Source: Caldithrix sp. (GTDB lineage: Bacteria > Zhuqueibacterota > Zhuqueibacteria > Thermofontimicrobiales > Sulfurfontimicrobiaceae). From it: a stretch of DNA of 64,000 nucleotides. The position numbers and the translations under genes were made by a program. The DNA lies in NCBI GenBank assembly GCA_020722815.1, contig DYKB01000007.1, positions 17,883 through 81,882 on the forward strand. Reading direction: 5' to 3'. Numbering within the stretch: position 1 is the stretch's first letter; the number at the start of each line of letters is the position of its first letter. Below are positions 1 through 8,530 of the stretch, piece after piece. The notes beneath the pieces were generated by a model, which ran no database searches, was not told the origin of the DNA, and worked only from the letters and a program-made list of their open reading frames with translations.

Positions 1-165
1 CGAAGCATTATCGTCTTCGACCGAAGCATTATCGTCTTCGACCGAAGCATTATCGTCTTCGACCGAAGCATTATCGCCTTCGACCGAAGCATTATCGCCT
101 TCGACTGAAGCCAGATCGCCATCGACCTTAAAAATGAAGGCATTTACCTTAAAAATGAGGGGCAT
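1..165 (-). CDS. Possible 5' part of an acidic heptad-repeat protein (partial)
   Basis: An ATG at 165-163 opens 55 codons that stay open to the window edge. The translation is a short hydrophobic start (MPLIFKVNAFIFKV), then VDGDLAS, two VEGDNAS and three VEDDNAS heptads. Units drift in ways that keep the frame (E/D, G/D changes), which fits translation, but the region upstream has no convincing Shine-Dalgarno and the repeat could simply be a minisatellite that happens to be open. It lies 116 bp downstream of the lipoprotein stop at 282 on the same strand. No function can be assigned. Confidence 0.35.
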   Translation of the reverse strand, partial: MPLIFKVNAFIFKVDGDLASVEGDNASVEGDNASVEDDNASVEDDNASVEDDNAS

Positions 166-166
166 C
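1..166 (-). repeat. 21-bp tandem repeat, in frame as a heptapeptide repeat
   Basis: Six 21-bp units run at 1-21, 22-42, 43-63, 64-84, 85-105 and 106-126, drifting from near-identical to diverged. The same 21-bp period continues in two A/T-rich units at 125-145 and 146-166. Because 21 is a multiple of three, the minus strand reads as VEDDNAS/VEGDNAS heptads preceded by two IFKV-containing heptads. Each unit also has CGAAG near one end and CTTCG near the other, so a unit can fold into a short stem. The array continues past the left edge of the window. Confidence 0.85.
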
Positions 167-281
167 GAGGTTAATTTAACGATATACGATATTAAAAGGA
201 AGGCATCAATGAAGTATTTCGCACCTGTATATTCGATAAGAAAATGGACTCCAACTGCGTGGTTGGAGCCCATTTTTCATG

Positions 282-2633
282 CTATTCGTGACTGGGTCGG
301 TTTGACACCGGCAAATGACGTTTCGGTAAGGCTTTGGAGAATGGCTTACCGGTAAAATAGGCGACAATTCGGGGGAGTAATTTTTCCATATCCGGCGCGC
401 CATAAATCCGGTCATACTGATGTTCCAATGGCTGTCCCGTTATAATAATCCAGCCGCCACCCAGATTAAACTCAACTAAAGTGGGTTCTTGTTCTTCATT
501 GACACAATAAATTGTGGTCCCTTCCGGCAGGTTGGAGAAACTTTCATGGCTGGCATAATTGTGATCCAGTTTGTTGGGCAAACCGGCCACGATGGGTAAA
601 TTCGGATTACTGACATAATTATTATTATCATAATCAAAATCCGTCACTAAATTGCCGGGGAGTACCACCCCTGCTTTTACCATGGAGCCCTGCGCCCAAC
701 CCTGATCGCAGGCTTCCCAGAACAGCGAACCTCCCATATAAACAAAATTGGTAAAACGAACCTGGACTGCCGCGTAGTTATCATAAAAAGTCTGATTCTG
801 GTCATTGGCGATTATCACCAGATCCTTACCTGGAATTAGCGGAACCGAATCCATTCGTGAAGATTTGATGATTTCATACGTATTTGGTCCGGTACCAGCC
901 GTAAAGCCCAGATTCTCCAGCATCGTTACCATGGAGTTGCTGTTCCAGGGCAAATTATCCTGGAAGAGTTTGATGTGATCGGCTGTACCAGCCCCGCCGC
1001 CGACATTTACGACGTGAGTGATAGATCCAATCAATCCAGCCGTGTCCCTGGCTTCGAGTGTCACCGTATAGGCGCCGGCTTCAGCGAAAGTGTGAGTCAC
1101 GGTCGCCGCGCTTTTCCAGTCAGTGTCCCAGGTTCCATCACTTTGCCAATCCCAGCGAAATTTAAGGTTTGCGATCGCATCATGATCATCGGTGGTGGGG
1201 GTGGCATTGAAAGTAAAGAGTGTCGTAACAATACCCGCCGGCGGATTAACCGTAAATTGGGCTTTGGGAGGGAAATTTTGTTCAATGGACGTGAGTGAAC
1301 CGTTCGATTGCGTAATTAAATATGTCTTATCTTTCTGGGCAAAAATTAAGTCCCAGACGAATGGCCCCTGTTCACTCCCAAAGCCAAACAGTTCAACCAC
1401 AAAATTAACTTTCTCAAAAATCGTCATGGCGATGGCAAAATAGTCGTAGGCGGCACCGGCTTGCTTTTGCTGCCAGATCCAGTGGGTAATTTCTTCGGAA
1501 TTCGTGGTTAACAGATTAAAAAAATTGACAAGAAAACCTTCCGGATCCTGCTGATTCATCGCAGCGGTCAATTTATACGCATCGGTGGCAGAAAGCTTGA
1601 GATAATCGGGCAGATTGGTGAAGTTGGTCGCCGGTAAATTACCAATAATCAATTCCATCAAATAGATAATCATTTGACCGGTATTTAAAATTGTTGCCCG
1701 ACCTTCCGGATCCGACCATTGGTTGAGTTTGGAGAAATCGCCACCTTTTGTTAAATAAATGTTAAAACTACCATCTCCGAGGCTATATTGGGTCTCTTCC
1801 GGGGTGATTTTAATTATCGGTGGCCAGCCCCACTCGTACGAAAGAATGGAAGGCTTTCGATTCACCGTAACTACCTCTTTTACTTTATTCTCACTGGTAT
1901 TAATTCTGGCAGCATAATAAACTTGCCGCGGATTGACAAATATGATATCATCGCCAGGCGTATCTTTAATCGTCGGTGGCTCGGTCGCAATGGGCGGAAG
2001 TGGTGTGCCATTGATGTTTAAGCTGGCCAGGGCTTCTTTCATCAACTGGCAAATCGTCTGGTAAATGATGGGGTTGGTATTGTAATCCAGAACCAGATTG
2101 GCATCACTAAGATGCGCATTTTTCAATAACGCCAATAACTGGGGGAATTTATTATTCTTTTTGACAGCGTCGAGATATTGCGTGCGCTGTGTCTGGGTGG
2201 TATATACCAGATAGGGATTAAATAAAACCAGGCTCAATGCTGTCGAGGTGTCATTCGCCATGGTTTTTTGGGTTACAGGATTATATAGACCCAGATAAAC
2301 GGGACGGTTACTGGTTTTTCCATTTATTAAAAGTATCTGGTATTTATCGGCCGCATTCGCCTGAACGGAAAACTGGCCATTTGCTTCAATATCGCTGGTA
2401 TTCGAGAAAGTCACCACTTTCAAGTCGGTCGCTTTTAATAATGATCCAGGAATAAGCTTTAAAGTACCTGTTCGTGTTTCTTTATTCATGGTTGGCAGTG
2501 CCGAGCCCTCATAATCCGGATCAAACGGATTGCTGTGTTTCCGTTTTTCACAGGAGCATAAACTCAAAATAAAGGACAATAATAAAATATAGCTTAAAAC
2601 AATTAATACGCGATTTTTTTTAAGATATGACAT
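282..2633 (-). CDS. PKD-domain lipoprotein with ThuA/GATase-like C-terminal domain
   Basis: A 783-residue predicted surface or periplasmic lipoprotein. The N-terminus has basic residues, a hydrophobic stretch (about 9-25) and a lipobox-like LCSC with C28 as the probable lipidated cysteine, followed by NPFDP (35-39), a motif common just after the cysteine in lipoproteins of FCB-type bacteria. Residues about 50-440 are an unassigned helical/beta region. A PKD domain spans about 456-548 (aromatic DW pair, then the HTFAEAGAYTVTL strand). About 555-770 resembles a ThuA/class I glutamine amidotransferase-like fold that assesses gaps in time or state in other proteins, but I see no clear catalytic triad. 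An AGGAG Shine-Dalgarno lies just upstream of the ATG. It is the last sizeable gene of the window and probably stands alone. The domain calls are by eye; function is unknown. Confidence 0.8.
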   Translation of the reverse strand: MSYLKKNRVLIVLSYILLLSFILSLCSCEKRKHSNPFDPDYEGSALPTMNKETRTGTLKLIPGSLLKATDLKVVTFSNTSDIEANGQFSVQANAADKYQILLINGKTSNRPVYLGLYNPVTQKTMANDTSTALSLVLFNPYLVYTTQTQRTQYLDAVKKNNKFPQLLALLKNAHLSDANLVLDYNTNPIIYQTICQLMKEALASLNINGTPLPPIATEPPTIKDTPGDDIIFVNPRQVYYAARINTSENKVKEVVTVNRKPSILSYEWGWPPIIKITPEETQYSLGDGSFNIYLTKGGDFSKLNQWSDPEGRATILNTGQMIIYLMELIIGNLPATNFTNLPDYLKLSATDAYKLTAAMNQQDPEGFLVNFFNLLTTNSEEITHWIWQQKQAGAAYDYFAIAMTIFEKVNFVVELFGFGSEQGPFVWDLIFAQKDKTYLITQSNGSLTSIEQNFPPKAQFTVNPPAGIVTTLFTFNATPTTDDHDAIANLKFRWDWQSDGTWDTDWKSAATVTHTFAEAGAYTVTLEARDTAGLIGSITHVVNVGGGAGTADHIKLFQDNLPWNSNSMVTMLENLGFTAGTGPNTYEIIKSSRMDSVPLIPGKDLVIIANDQNQTFYDNYAAVQVRFTNFVYMGGSLFWEACDQGWAQGSMVKAGVVLPGNLVTDFDYDNNNYVSNPNLPIVAGLPNKLDHNYASHESFSNLPEGTTIYCVNEEQEPTLVEFNLGGGWIIITGQPLEHQYDRIYGAPDMEKLLPRIVAYFTGKPFSKALPKRHLPVSNRPSHE

Positions 2634-2754
2634 TGTCTGATCTCCTCGAAATTTAATTTGAAAAACAATTCTGAAATGAGTTCTGTCCCTTAACCGTCAT
2701 TGGGGCGTAAATGTTTTGTGTACCATAGCCCTTTTGTGGCTGCTGGATGAACTT

Positions 2755-3432
2755 TTACTGACGGGATGGGCGATTAAAAATCCAATTCATTGTCAATCCC
2801 ACCTGACCAGGATCGCTCCAGGGTTTAAGGGAAATTTCCGGCTCAGGTTCATAAGAAGTGGAATGAGAACGATTGGTAAGCATTGTGATCAATCCAACCA
2901 CCACCAGACCACCGCCGATGCCAAGACTGATTTTCGTCTGATTATCGAACTTGGTCGTCTGTTTATAGTAACTTACGGCGCTTTCAGCCGTGGTTGCCGC
3001 TTCATAATTTTTATAGGCTTGATTAGCTTGATCGTAAAAATAATAGCCCAGACCTGAAGCTAACAGACCGGTGCCGAGGGTTAGATAAGGCAGGGTTTTT
3101 CGTCCGGAAGATTTATTATTGATGATTTTTTCGAAATTTTCTTCGTTGTTAATAAAATCGCCAATTTCAATTCTTAATTCTGGATCTTGTTTCAGGATTT
3201 GTGCGACACATTTTCCTTTTTGAAAGAGCCTAATCTGTATCAGGCCGACTTTTTGCGTTTTATCCGAAGCAACTTTTTTATAGACCGGTACTTTGTCGTT
3301 TACCTTCAATCCATAAGATTGATTGATATCTAATACGACATATTTTTTGTTTTTCTTGATGATTTTCTGTGAAAAATTCTGGTCCACCAATACGAGTAAA
3401 AAAAGCAGGGTCGCATATCCGAAGTATCTCAT
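2755..3432 (-). CDS. Exported or membrane protein, unknown function
   Basis: A 225-residue protein I do not recognise. It starts with a signal peptide (hydrophobic 6-17, then NFSQK), followed by a small beta-rich segment (about 25-95, alternating charged and hydrophobic residues, KVNDKVPVYKK) that resembles an SH3-like or flagellar-T-type fold. Two glycine-rich hydrophobic segments follow (about 115-133 and 170-190), separated by a Tyr/Ala-rich linker, and the tail is polar. The layout of signal peptide, small beta domain and paired hydrophobic helices suggests an envelope protein. A strong AAGGAG lies 6 bp before the ATG. It reads in the same direction as the lipoprotein that starts 121 bp downstream. 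A possible promoter is annotated at 3514-3542. Confidence 0.7.
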   Translation of the reverse strand: MRYFGYATLLFLLVLVDQNFSQKIIKKNKKYVVLDINQSYGLKVNDKVPVYKKVASDKTQKVGLIQIRLFQKGKCVAQILKQDPELRIEIGDFINNEENFEKIINNKSSGRKTLPYLTLGTGLLASGLGYYFYDQANQAYKNYEAATTAESAVSYYKQTTKFDNQTKISLGIGGGLVVVGLITMLTNRSHSTSYEPEPEISLKPWSDPGQVGLTMNWIFNRPSRQ

Positions 3433-3859
3433 AGCTATCTCCTTGATTAGTTCATGATAAATTCCTTTTTTAAATAATGCAAGAAATACATTGTAAATGC
3501 TTTGGTCGATTTTATTTTATTGCGATTGCCCGATTAAATCAATATCCCTTGCATCGACCTGCCTGGGGGCTTACTTTTAAAAATTAAGTCAATCCGACTG
3601 TGCAAACTTTTCCGATTTCTTAAATTGTTATTCATCAAACATAACGGAACAGTTGACATTCAAACCAGTGAATATTTCCTCCTGTTATAATCGATTGTAT
3701 TATCCTAACCCAATTAATTTCATAATACTATACCACCCAATATTGCGAAGTGCGTAAATTTATCGTTTTTCAGACAAGCGTGATTTAAGTGCAATTTGCC
3801 GGCCATGTTTCAGAAGGTGTAGCGGTATGGGTGATTTTATTGGTGGTTTAGCAGAATTC
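3433..3859. other. 427-bp intergenic region after cysQ
   Basis: No gene seen. Apart from the candidate minus-strand promoter at 3514-3542 and the Shine-Dalgarno next to 3432, the stretch holds only A/T-rich unstructured sequence. A plus-strand TTGACA at 3653 and TATAAT at 3686 are 27 bp apart and lead to no gene. I see no convincing terminator for cysQ. Confidence 0.6.
3514..3542 (-). promoter_or_regulatory. Candidate sigma-70-like promoter for the 225-aa membrane protein
   Basis: On the minus strand TTGATT and TAAAAT are separated by exactly 17 bp, about 80 bp upstream of the ATG at 3432. This is a sequence match only; promoter consensus in this lineage is unknown and the region is A/T rich, so chance is a real possibility. 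Confidence 0.3.
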
Positions 3860-4675
3860 TTATGATGCGATAAGTTCGTTACAAATCTGATGTAACTGTT
3901 CATAGATTGTATTATTCGAACCAAGAAAACCATTTCGATTCAGGGGATCAGGGCGGTTGTAAACCACAGGATTTCCAAGACAATCGGTGAGTTTGCCACC
4001 GGCCTGTTCGAGGATGCAATTGGCGGCGCAAATGTCCCATTCGCTGGTGGGACCGAAGCGAAAATAGACATCAGCTTCGCCCCGGGCAATCAGACAGAGC
4101 TTGATCGAACTGCCGCTGGTTTTGACAGCCGCAAATTTATGCTTTTCAATTAATTTAGCCTCTTTTTCGCCGGCATGGGAGCGGCTTTTCATTAAAATCA
4201 TCTCTTCAATTTTAGCACGGGAGGAACAGCGAATCGGTTTGGCAGGCTCTCCCGGTCGTTCGTAAAAGGCACCCAGGCCTTCGGCGGCATAATAGAGGTC
4301 ACCCAGTGCTGGAGCCCAGATCACCCCAAGCCGGGGGGAACCATTTTCCACCAGGCCAATATTGACGGTAAATTCGCCATTTTTTTTAATAAATTCCTTT
4401 GTTCCATCCAGCGGGTCAATAATCCAGACGAAAGGCTTTTTCAGACGTATGGGATCATCCTGCGACTCTTCAGACAGGATACCGAATTGGGGAAAGGCCG
4501 TTTGCAGGTTGGCGACGATATAGTCATTGGCTAACCGATCCGCAAAGGTGATGGGTGAATTATCACTTTTCAGTTGAATATTAAAATCCGCCTGCTTATA
4601 GATTTCCATGATTCGATTGCCGGCTTCGATGGCAATAGCGTTAACCCGATTAATCATTTTCTGATAGTTCATCAT
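3860..4675 (-). CDS. cysQ: 3'(2'),5'-bisphosphate nucleotidase CysQ
   Basis: A 271-residue inositol-monophosphatase-superfamily enzyme. The metal-binding signature DPLDGT lies at 87-92, the upstream acidic pair EE at 69-70, and the second signature (SEWDICAA) near 215-222, all expected of CysQ/Hal2. Known family role: removes the 3'-phosphate of PAP (and PAPS), clearing the inhibitory by-product of sulfotransferases and PAPS reductase. Length is typical. It starts with two consecutive ATG codons (4675 and 4672) behind a weak GGTG; either could be used. It lies 47 bp downstream of an AP-superfamily gene and shares a module with cysC and sat, which supports the PAP-specific role over a general inositol phosphatase. 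With no PAPS reductase in view, the likely PAP source is sulfotransfer (inference). Confidence 0.88.
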   Translation of the reverse strand: MMNYQKMINRVNAIAIEAGNRIMEIYKQADFNIQLKSDNSPITFADRLANDYIVANLQTAFPQFGILSEESQDDPIRLKKPFVWIIDPLDGTKEFIKKNGEFTVNIGLVENGSPRLGVIWAPALGDLYYAAEGLGAFYERPGEPAKPIRCSSRAKIEEMILMKSRSHAGEKEAKLIEKHKFAAVKTSGSSIKLCLIARGEADVYFRFGPTSEWDICAANCILEQAGGKLTDCLGNPVVYNRPDPLNRNGFLGSNNTIYEQLHQICNELIAS

Positions 4676-4722
4676 TTTTCACCGTTTCTTTTATAGAATA
4701 ATGTGTCTAAACGAAAATTGGT

Positions 4723-6090
4723 TTATAAAATGGACATCCCATCAAATTGTCGGGCTTCGGGAACCTGTACTCCCAGCAATTCCATCATCGTTGGCAGGAT
4801 GTCAATGATACCAAAAGAATTATCATCTTTTTTTATAAAGTGATTCCGTAAAAAGAAAGCAGCGTCATCGTCTGTATGCATACCCACCAGTGTTCCTTTT
4901 GCTGTTAATTTCTCTTCAGCAATATTTCCTTTAAAATCATAGCCATCATGCGGTACAACCAATAAATCGGGGGTGGTTTTGAAAAATGGACCGTTAAAAA
5001 GCTCCTCCCGCTTATAAATTTTTCGAACAATCGATTCGCCTGAATCGGGATCAACCAGCGATGGCAATTTTTCGATTAATTCATTTCGTAAATTTTCATA
5101 TTCCTGGCCGGGGGCAACTGAGCCAAACTCTTCACGCCCCTTTAAGTTAATAAAAATCCGGCCGGGAAGCAAGCTAAAAGCTTTTGAATTTGGATCCAGG
5201 TCTGTGATAGCCTGTGGCGTCTTCGATTTATATTTTAAATAGCCATTTTTTTCCAACCAGTGATTGAGATAAACCTCTTTTTTTAAAGTACAAAAGCCAT
5301 GGTCGGAAAGAATCATGAAATCGATTTCATCCGGCAGCAAACGGTCCAGTTCACCAATAAATTGATCGACCTTTTGATAAAATTTTTCAAATTCGGGAGC
5401 AAATTTAGTATCGCCATTCTCCCATTGTTCCCAGAAAAAATGATTAATCCGGTCCGTTTCCATAATGTGCAGATGGAAATAGTCCCAATCCTGCTGTTCC
5501 ATTAAATACCGGGCTGTTTTAACACGCTGGTCAAACGTATGATGCAAATCTTTCAGAAATTCATCATAGCGTTGATTGCGCGCCAATTTGGCATCTACAT
5601 CGATTCGATAGCCCAGCTCTTTTAGTTTGGGTGCCAAATCAGTTGGATAGACGGCTTTGGAAATATCCGTGGCCAAAAAACAGGAAATTTGCACGCCATT
5701 GACCTGTTTGGGAGGATACGAAACCGGCAGATTTATCGAAACCACGCGCTTTCCAGCACGACTGAGCATTTCTGAAACAGTCAGAACCGCTATTTCGTTT
5801 GCCAGGGGGATAAATATTTTGAAGGGATTTGGTTTTCGGTCCACAAATCCCTGAATATTGTGTTTTGCCGGATTGGTACCGGTCATAAAACTCGTCCAGG
5901 CAACGGAGGAAATACAGGGAATAACCGAATTCATCCGCCGCAAAGTACCTTTTTGCACGAGTTTTTGAAAATTAGGGAATTTGCCTTCGGTGATCATCTT
6001 TCGAATGAACGTCGCGGGGGTTCCATCAATTCCCAGTACGAAAATCCGTTTTCGCATATTTCGATTCCAGAAATTAGAGATAAAACTCAT
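4723..6090 (-). CDS. Alkaline-phosphatase-superfamily phosphodiesterase-like protein (paralogue 1)
   Basis: A 455-residue soluble protein of the type I phosphodiesterase/nucleotide pyrophosphatase family. Visible metal and catalytic residues follow the family pattern: D22 in GIDG, the nucleophile position S61 in CISS ahead of AWTSFMTG, D213 and H217 (ETDRINHFF), and D263-H264 in SDHGF. No signal peptide or membrane segment is seen, so it is probably cytoplasmic. Family members hydrolyse phosphodiesters, nucleotides or sulfate esters; the substrate here is unknown. It lies between cysC and cysQ (32 and 47 bp gaps), which ties it to PAPS metabolism or to the sulfated product. A paralogue lies on the other side of sat. 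AGGAAG precedes the first ATG; a second Met at residue 12 (MRKRIFVLG) is a possible alternative start. Confidence 0.8.
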   Translation of the reverse strand: MSFISNFWNRNMRKRIFVLGIDGTPATFIRKMITEGKFPNFQKLVQKGTLRRMNSVIPCISSVAWTSFMTGTNPAKHNIQGFVDRKPNPFKIFIPLANEIAVLTVSEMLSRAGKRVVSINLPVSYPPKQVNGVQISCFLATDISKAVYPTDLAPKLKELGYRIDVDAKLARNQRYDEFLKDLHHTFDQRVKTARYLMEQQDWDYFHLHIMETDRINHFFWEQWENGDTKFAPEFEKFYQKVDQFIGELDRLLPDEIDFMILSDHGFCTLKKEVYLNHWLEKNGYLKYKSKTPQAITDLDPNSKAFSLLPGRIFINLKGREEFGSVAPGQEYENLRNELIEKLPSLVDPDSGESIVRKIYKREELFNGPFFKTTPDLLVVPHDGYDFKGNIAEEKLTAKGTLVGMHTDDDAAFFLRNHFIKKDDNSFGIIDILPTMMELLGVQVPEARQFDGMSIL

Positions 6091-6122
6091 AAAGCCACTT
6101 CCTGCGTCATTACATTATTTTA

Positions 6123-6806
6123 TTAAACATAACCTAAATCTGCCAATCGATTACTGATTATCTCCTCATCCTCTTTGGAATATGGATTTTTATACGTTTC
6201 TGTAATAATTCCCTGTGCTTCCAGATATTTAATGACCGTAATTGCACATTCCGCCAGACTTTGTTGGGCAGTGTTTAGATGAATTTCAGGAGCATCGGGT
6301 GCTTCGTAAGGGGCGGAGATACCGGTAAATTCTTTAATCTCACCAGCGCGGGCTTTTTTGAACAAGCCTTTTGGATCCCGCTTTTCGCAAACTTCCAGTG
6401 GACAATCGACATAGACTTCGATGAATTCACCTGGATTCATCAGCGCCCGTACTTTATCGCGATCGGTTTTGTATGGAGAAATAAAGGCGGTCAATACAAT
6501 AACGCCAGCATCAGTAAAAAGATGCGATACTTCACCGATGCGCCGAATATTTTCTTCCCGATCGGCCGGGGAGAAGCCGAGATTTTTATTCAATCCATGA
6601 CGAATATTATCACCATCCAGTACATAGACCAGATGATTTTGATGATATAAAATTCGCTCCACTTCACGTGCCAGCGTTGATTTTCCCGAAGCGGAAAGTC
6701 CGGTAAACCAGATGGTAACGCCTTTCTGATTTAACAATTTTTCCCGATCCGATTTGGAAACAACCCCCTCATGCCATGTAATATTGGTTGCTTTGTGTTC
6801 TACCAT
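6123..6806 (-). CDS. cysC: Adenylyl-sulfate kinase
   Basis: A 227-residue APS kinase that phosphorylates APS to PAPS with ATP. The P-loop GLSASGKST is at 36-44, DGDN(I)RHGLN follows near 64-72, and the FISPY and KGLFKKARAGEIKEFTGI segments typical of CysC are all present. The protein is a little longer than the usual 195-205 residues because of a C-terminal tail (NPYSKEDEEI...) of unknown role. An AAGGA lies 7 bp before the ATG. The gene lies 32 bp upstream of an AP-superfamily gene and 281 bp downstream of sat, so PAPS supply appears to be encoded as a unit. It is a separate kinase, not fused to sulfurylase. Confidence 0.93.
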   Translation of the reverse strand: MVEHKATNITWHEGVVSKSDREKLLNQKGVTIWFTGLSASGKSTLAREVERILYHQNHLVYVLDGDNIRHGLNKNLGFSPADREENIRRIGEVSHLFTDAGVIVLTAFISPYKTDRDKVRALMNPGEFIEVYVDCPLEVCEKRDPKGLFKKARAGEIKEFTGISAPYEAPDAPEIHLNTAQQSLAECAITVIKYLEAQGIITETYKNPYSKEDEEIISNRLADLGYV

Positions 6807-7087
6807 CTTAGATTCCTTCTCAGTTTTAAATATCCTTGTAATGATTTGAATGGTTTTGCAATAGAAAACAGGATATTTTTATAAAAATTTCATATTCGAA
6901 GTTTTATAAATCTCACAAAATCGCTAATTTTGGAAAATTTTTTTGCATTGCTATTCTAAAAATTTGGGAAACCGAAATTGTAACTTTGACAGTTTCAGAA
7001 TAAAAAAGCCATTTTGATAGAAGTCTTTAATCCTACAAATCCGAACTATCCAGTTTATCCTGTCTCAAAAAATGATGAATAACAGTA

Positions 7088-8263
7088 TTATCGGCCATTT
7101 CTCTGGCGATAGTAATTAATTAAAATTTCCAGCACTTCCGGCCGGCCAAATTCTTTCGGCGGCATTTCACCGGCAGCCAGCATTCGCCGAATTTCGGTAC
7201 CACTAATCAGACAGCGATCTTCTTTGGTATGCGGACAGGTCTTCATGGAGGCCATGCCTTCACATTTGTAGCACCAGAATGTCCAGTCGATGTTCAGGGG
7301 CTTGATGTGCAACTCGTTTTCACCGATTTCTTTAAAAATTTCCTGTGCATCAAACGGACCATAATATTTGCCCACACCGGCATGATCCCGACCAATGATC
7401 ATATAGCTGCAGCCAAAATTTTGCCGGAAAATAGCGTGCAAAACTGCCTCACGCGGGCCGCCGTAGCGCATTTCCATGGGATAGACTTTCATAACAACAC
7501 GATCTTTGGGATAATATTTTTCCAGCAAAACCTGATAACATTTCATCCGCACGTCGGCTGGGACATCATCATCTTTTAATTTTCCCACCAGCGGGTGCAG
7601 GAAGAGGCCATCGCTCACTTCCAGCGCGATTTTGGTACAATATTCATGGGAGCGATGTAACGGATTCCGGGTTTGAAACGCCGCCACCGATGACCACCCT
7701 TTTTCTTCAAAAATCCGGCGTGTTTCGGCAGGATGTGCATAATCCGCACCATAAAGTGCGGGATATTCGCCTTCGCTTACCACGTTGATAGCCCCACCGA
7801 GCAGAACATCGCCCTGACGATAAACTTTGGCAACACCCGGATGTGCTTCATCTTCAGTTCGAAAGACCAGTCGGGCTTCTTTCTTTTTATCATAGCTAAA
7901 TTTATCGTCAATTTTCATGGTTCCCATCAATTGATTGCTTTCATGATCGATGAGGGCAACTTCCTGACCGACTTTCAGGCCTTCGGCCTGTTCTGAAGTC
8001 ACCGACAACGTAATTGGAATTGGCCACAGCGTTCCATTGGCCAGATGCATTTCGGTTACGACTTTTTCGTAATCATCCTGTATCATGAAGCCGCCCAACG
8101 GACTGAAAGCGCCCATCCCAATCATGAGTAAATCTGAGGTTTCACGCGAAGAAAGTCTGACAGGCGCCAGATTTTTCGCTTTTTCAATTTCCTGAGTTAA
8201 GGCATCACCTGACAATAATTTTGGGGTTAATTTTCCACCATGCGCCGGCACGAGTTTCGACAT
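7088..8263 (-). CDS. sat: Sulfate adenylyltransferase (homo-oligomeric ATP sulfurylase)
   Basis: A 391-residue ATP sulfurylase of the Sat/MET3 type, forming APS from sulfate and ATP. QTRNPLHRSH is at 197-206 and GRDHAGVGKYY at 291-301, the two nucleotide/sulfate-binding signatures. Cysteines C331, C334 and C343 with H345 form a C-x2-C-x8-C-x-H pattern, like the zinc site described in some bacterial and archaeal sulfurylases. The CysD/CysN type is ruled out. GGAGG precedes the ATG by 8 bp, and a candidate promoter lies at 8295-8322. Sat of this type also serves dissimilatory sulfur metabolism, but with cysC, cysQ and polysaccharide genes around it, an assimilatory or sulfation role is the better inference. 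Confidence 0.93.
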   Translation of the reverse strand: MSKLVPAHGGKLTPKLLSGDALTQEIEKAKNLAPVRLSSRETSDLLMIGMGAFSPLGGFMIQDDYEKVVTEMHLANGTLWPIPITLSVTSEQAEGLKVGQEVALIDHESNQLMGTMKIDDKFSYDKKKEARLVFRTEDEAHPGVAKVYRQGDVLLGGAINVVSEGEYPALYGADYAHPAETRRIFEEKGWSSVAAFQTRNPLHRSHEYCTKIALEVSDGLFLHPLVGKLKDDDVPADVRMKCYQVLLEKYYPKDRVVMKVYPMEMRYGGPREAVLHAIFRQNFGCSYMIIGRDHAGVGKYYGPFDAQEIFKEIGENELHIKPLNIDWTFWCYKCEGMASMKTCPHTKEDRCLISGTEIRRMLAAGEMPPKEFGRPEVLEILINYYRQRNGR

Positions 8264-8294
8264 GAGTCCGTTCCTCCATTATGCAAATAGCTTA

Positions 8295-8322
8295 ATTTTA
8301 TCATAATTATATTCAAGTTCAA
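8295..8322 (-). promoter_or_regulatory. Candidate promoter of sat
   Basis: On the minus strand TTGAAC and TAAAAT are separated by 16 bp, with the -10-like box about 32 bp before the sat ATG. The position and short leader suit a promoter for sat-cysC-cysQ. Sequence match only. Confidence 0.35.
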
Positions 8323-8530
8323 TAAAGTCATACCATAATTAAAGGCAATTTAAAAGACAGAATCTAATCCCGAAGATTTTGGGAAAGAAGAAATGTCATT
8401 GAGAGAAAGGTAAAATGTTTTTATCAGATCATAATAATAGACGTTTCCACTGTATTCAACTATGCCGATGACAGCTTCGTTGGCAGGCATCCAAATAGCG
8501 GATGCACTCCGAACGGGTATCTCAATTTAT

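Noticed and set aside
3653-3691. Plus-strand TTGACA and TATAAT that look like a strong promoter
   Set aside because: Spacing is 27 bp and no plus-strand gene follows.
8480-8515. GCATCC/GGATGC hairpin after the second AP-superfamily gene as terminator
   Set aside because: Six-bp stem with no T tract on the minus strand.
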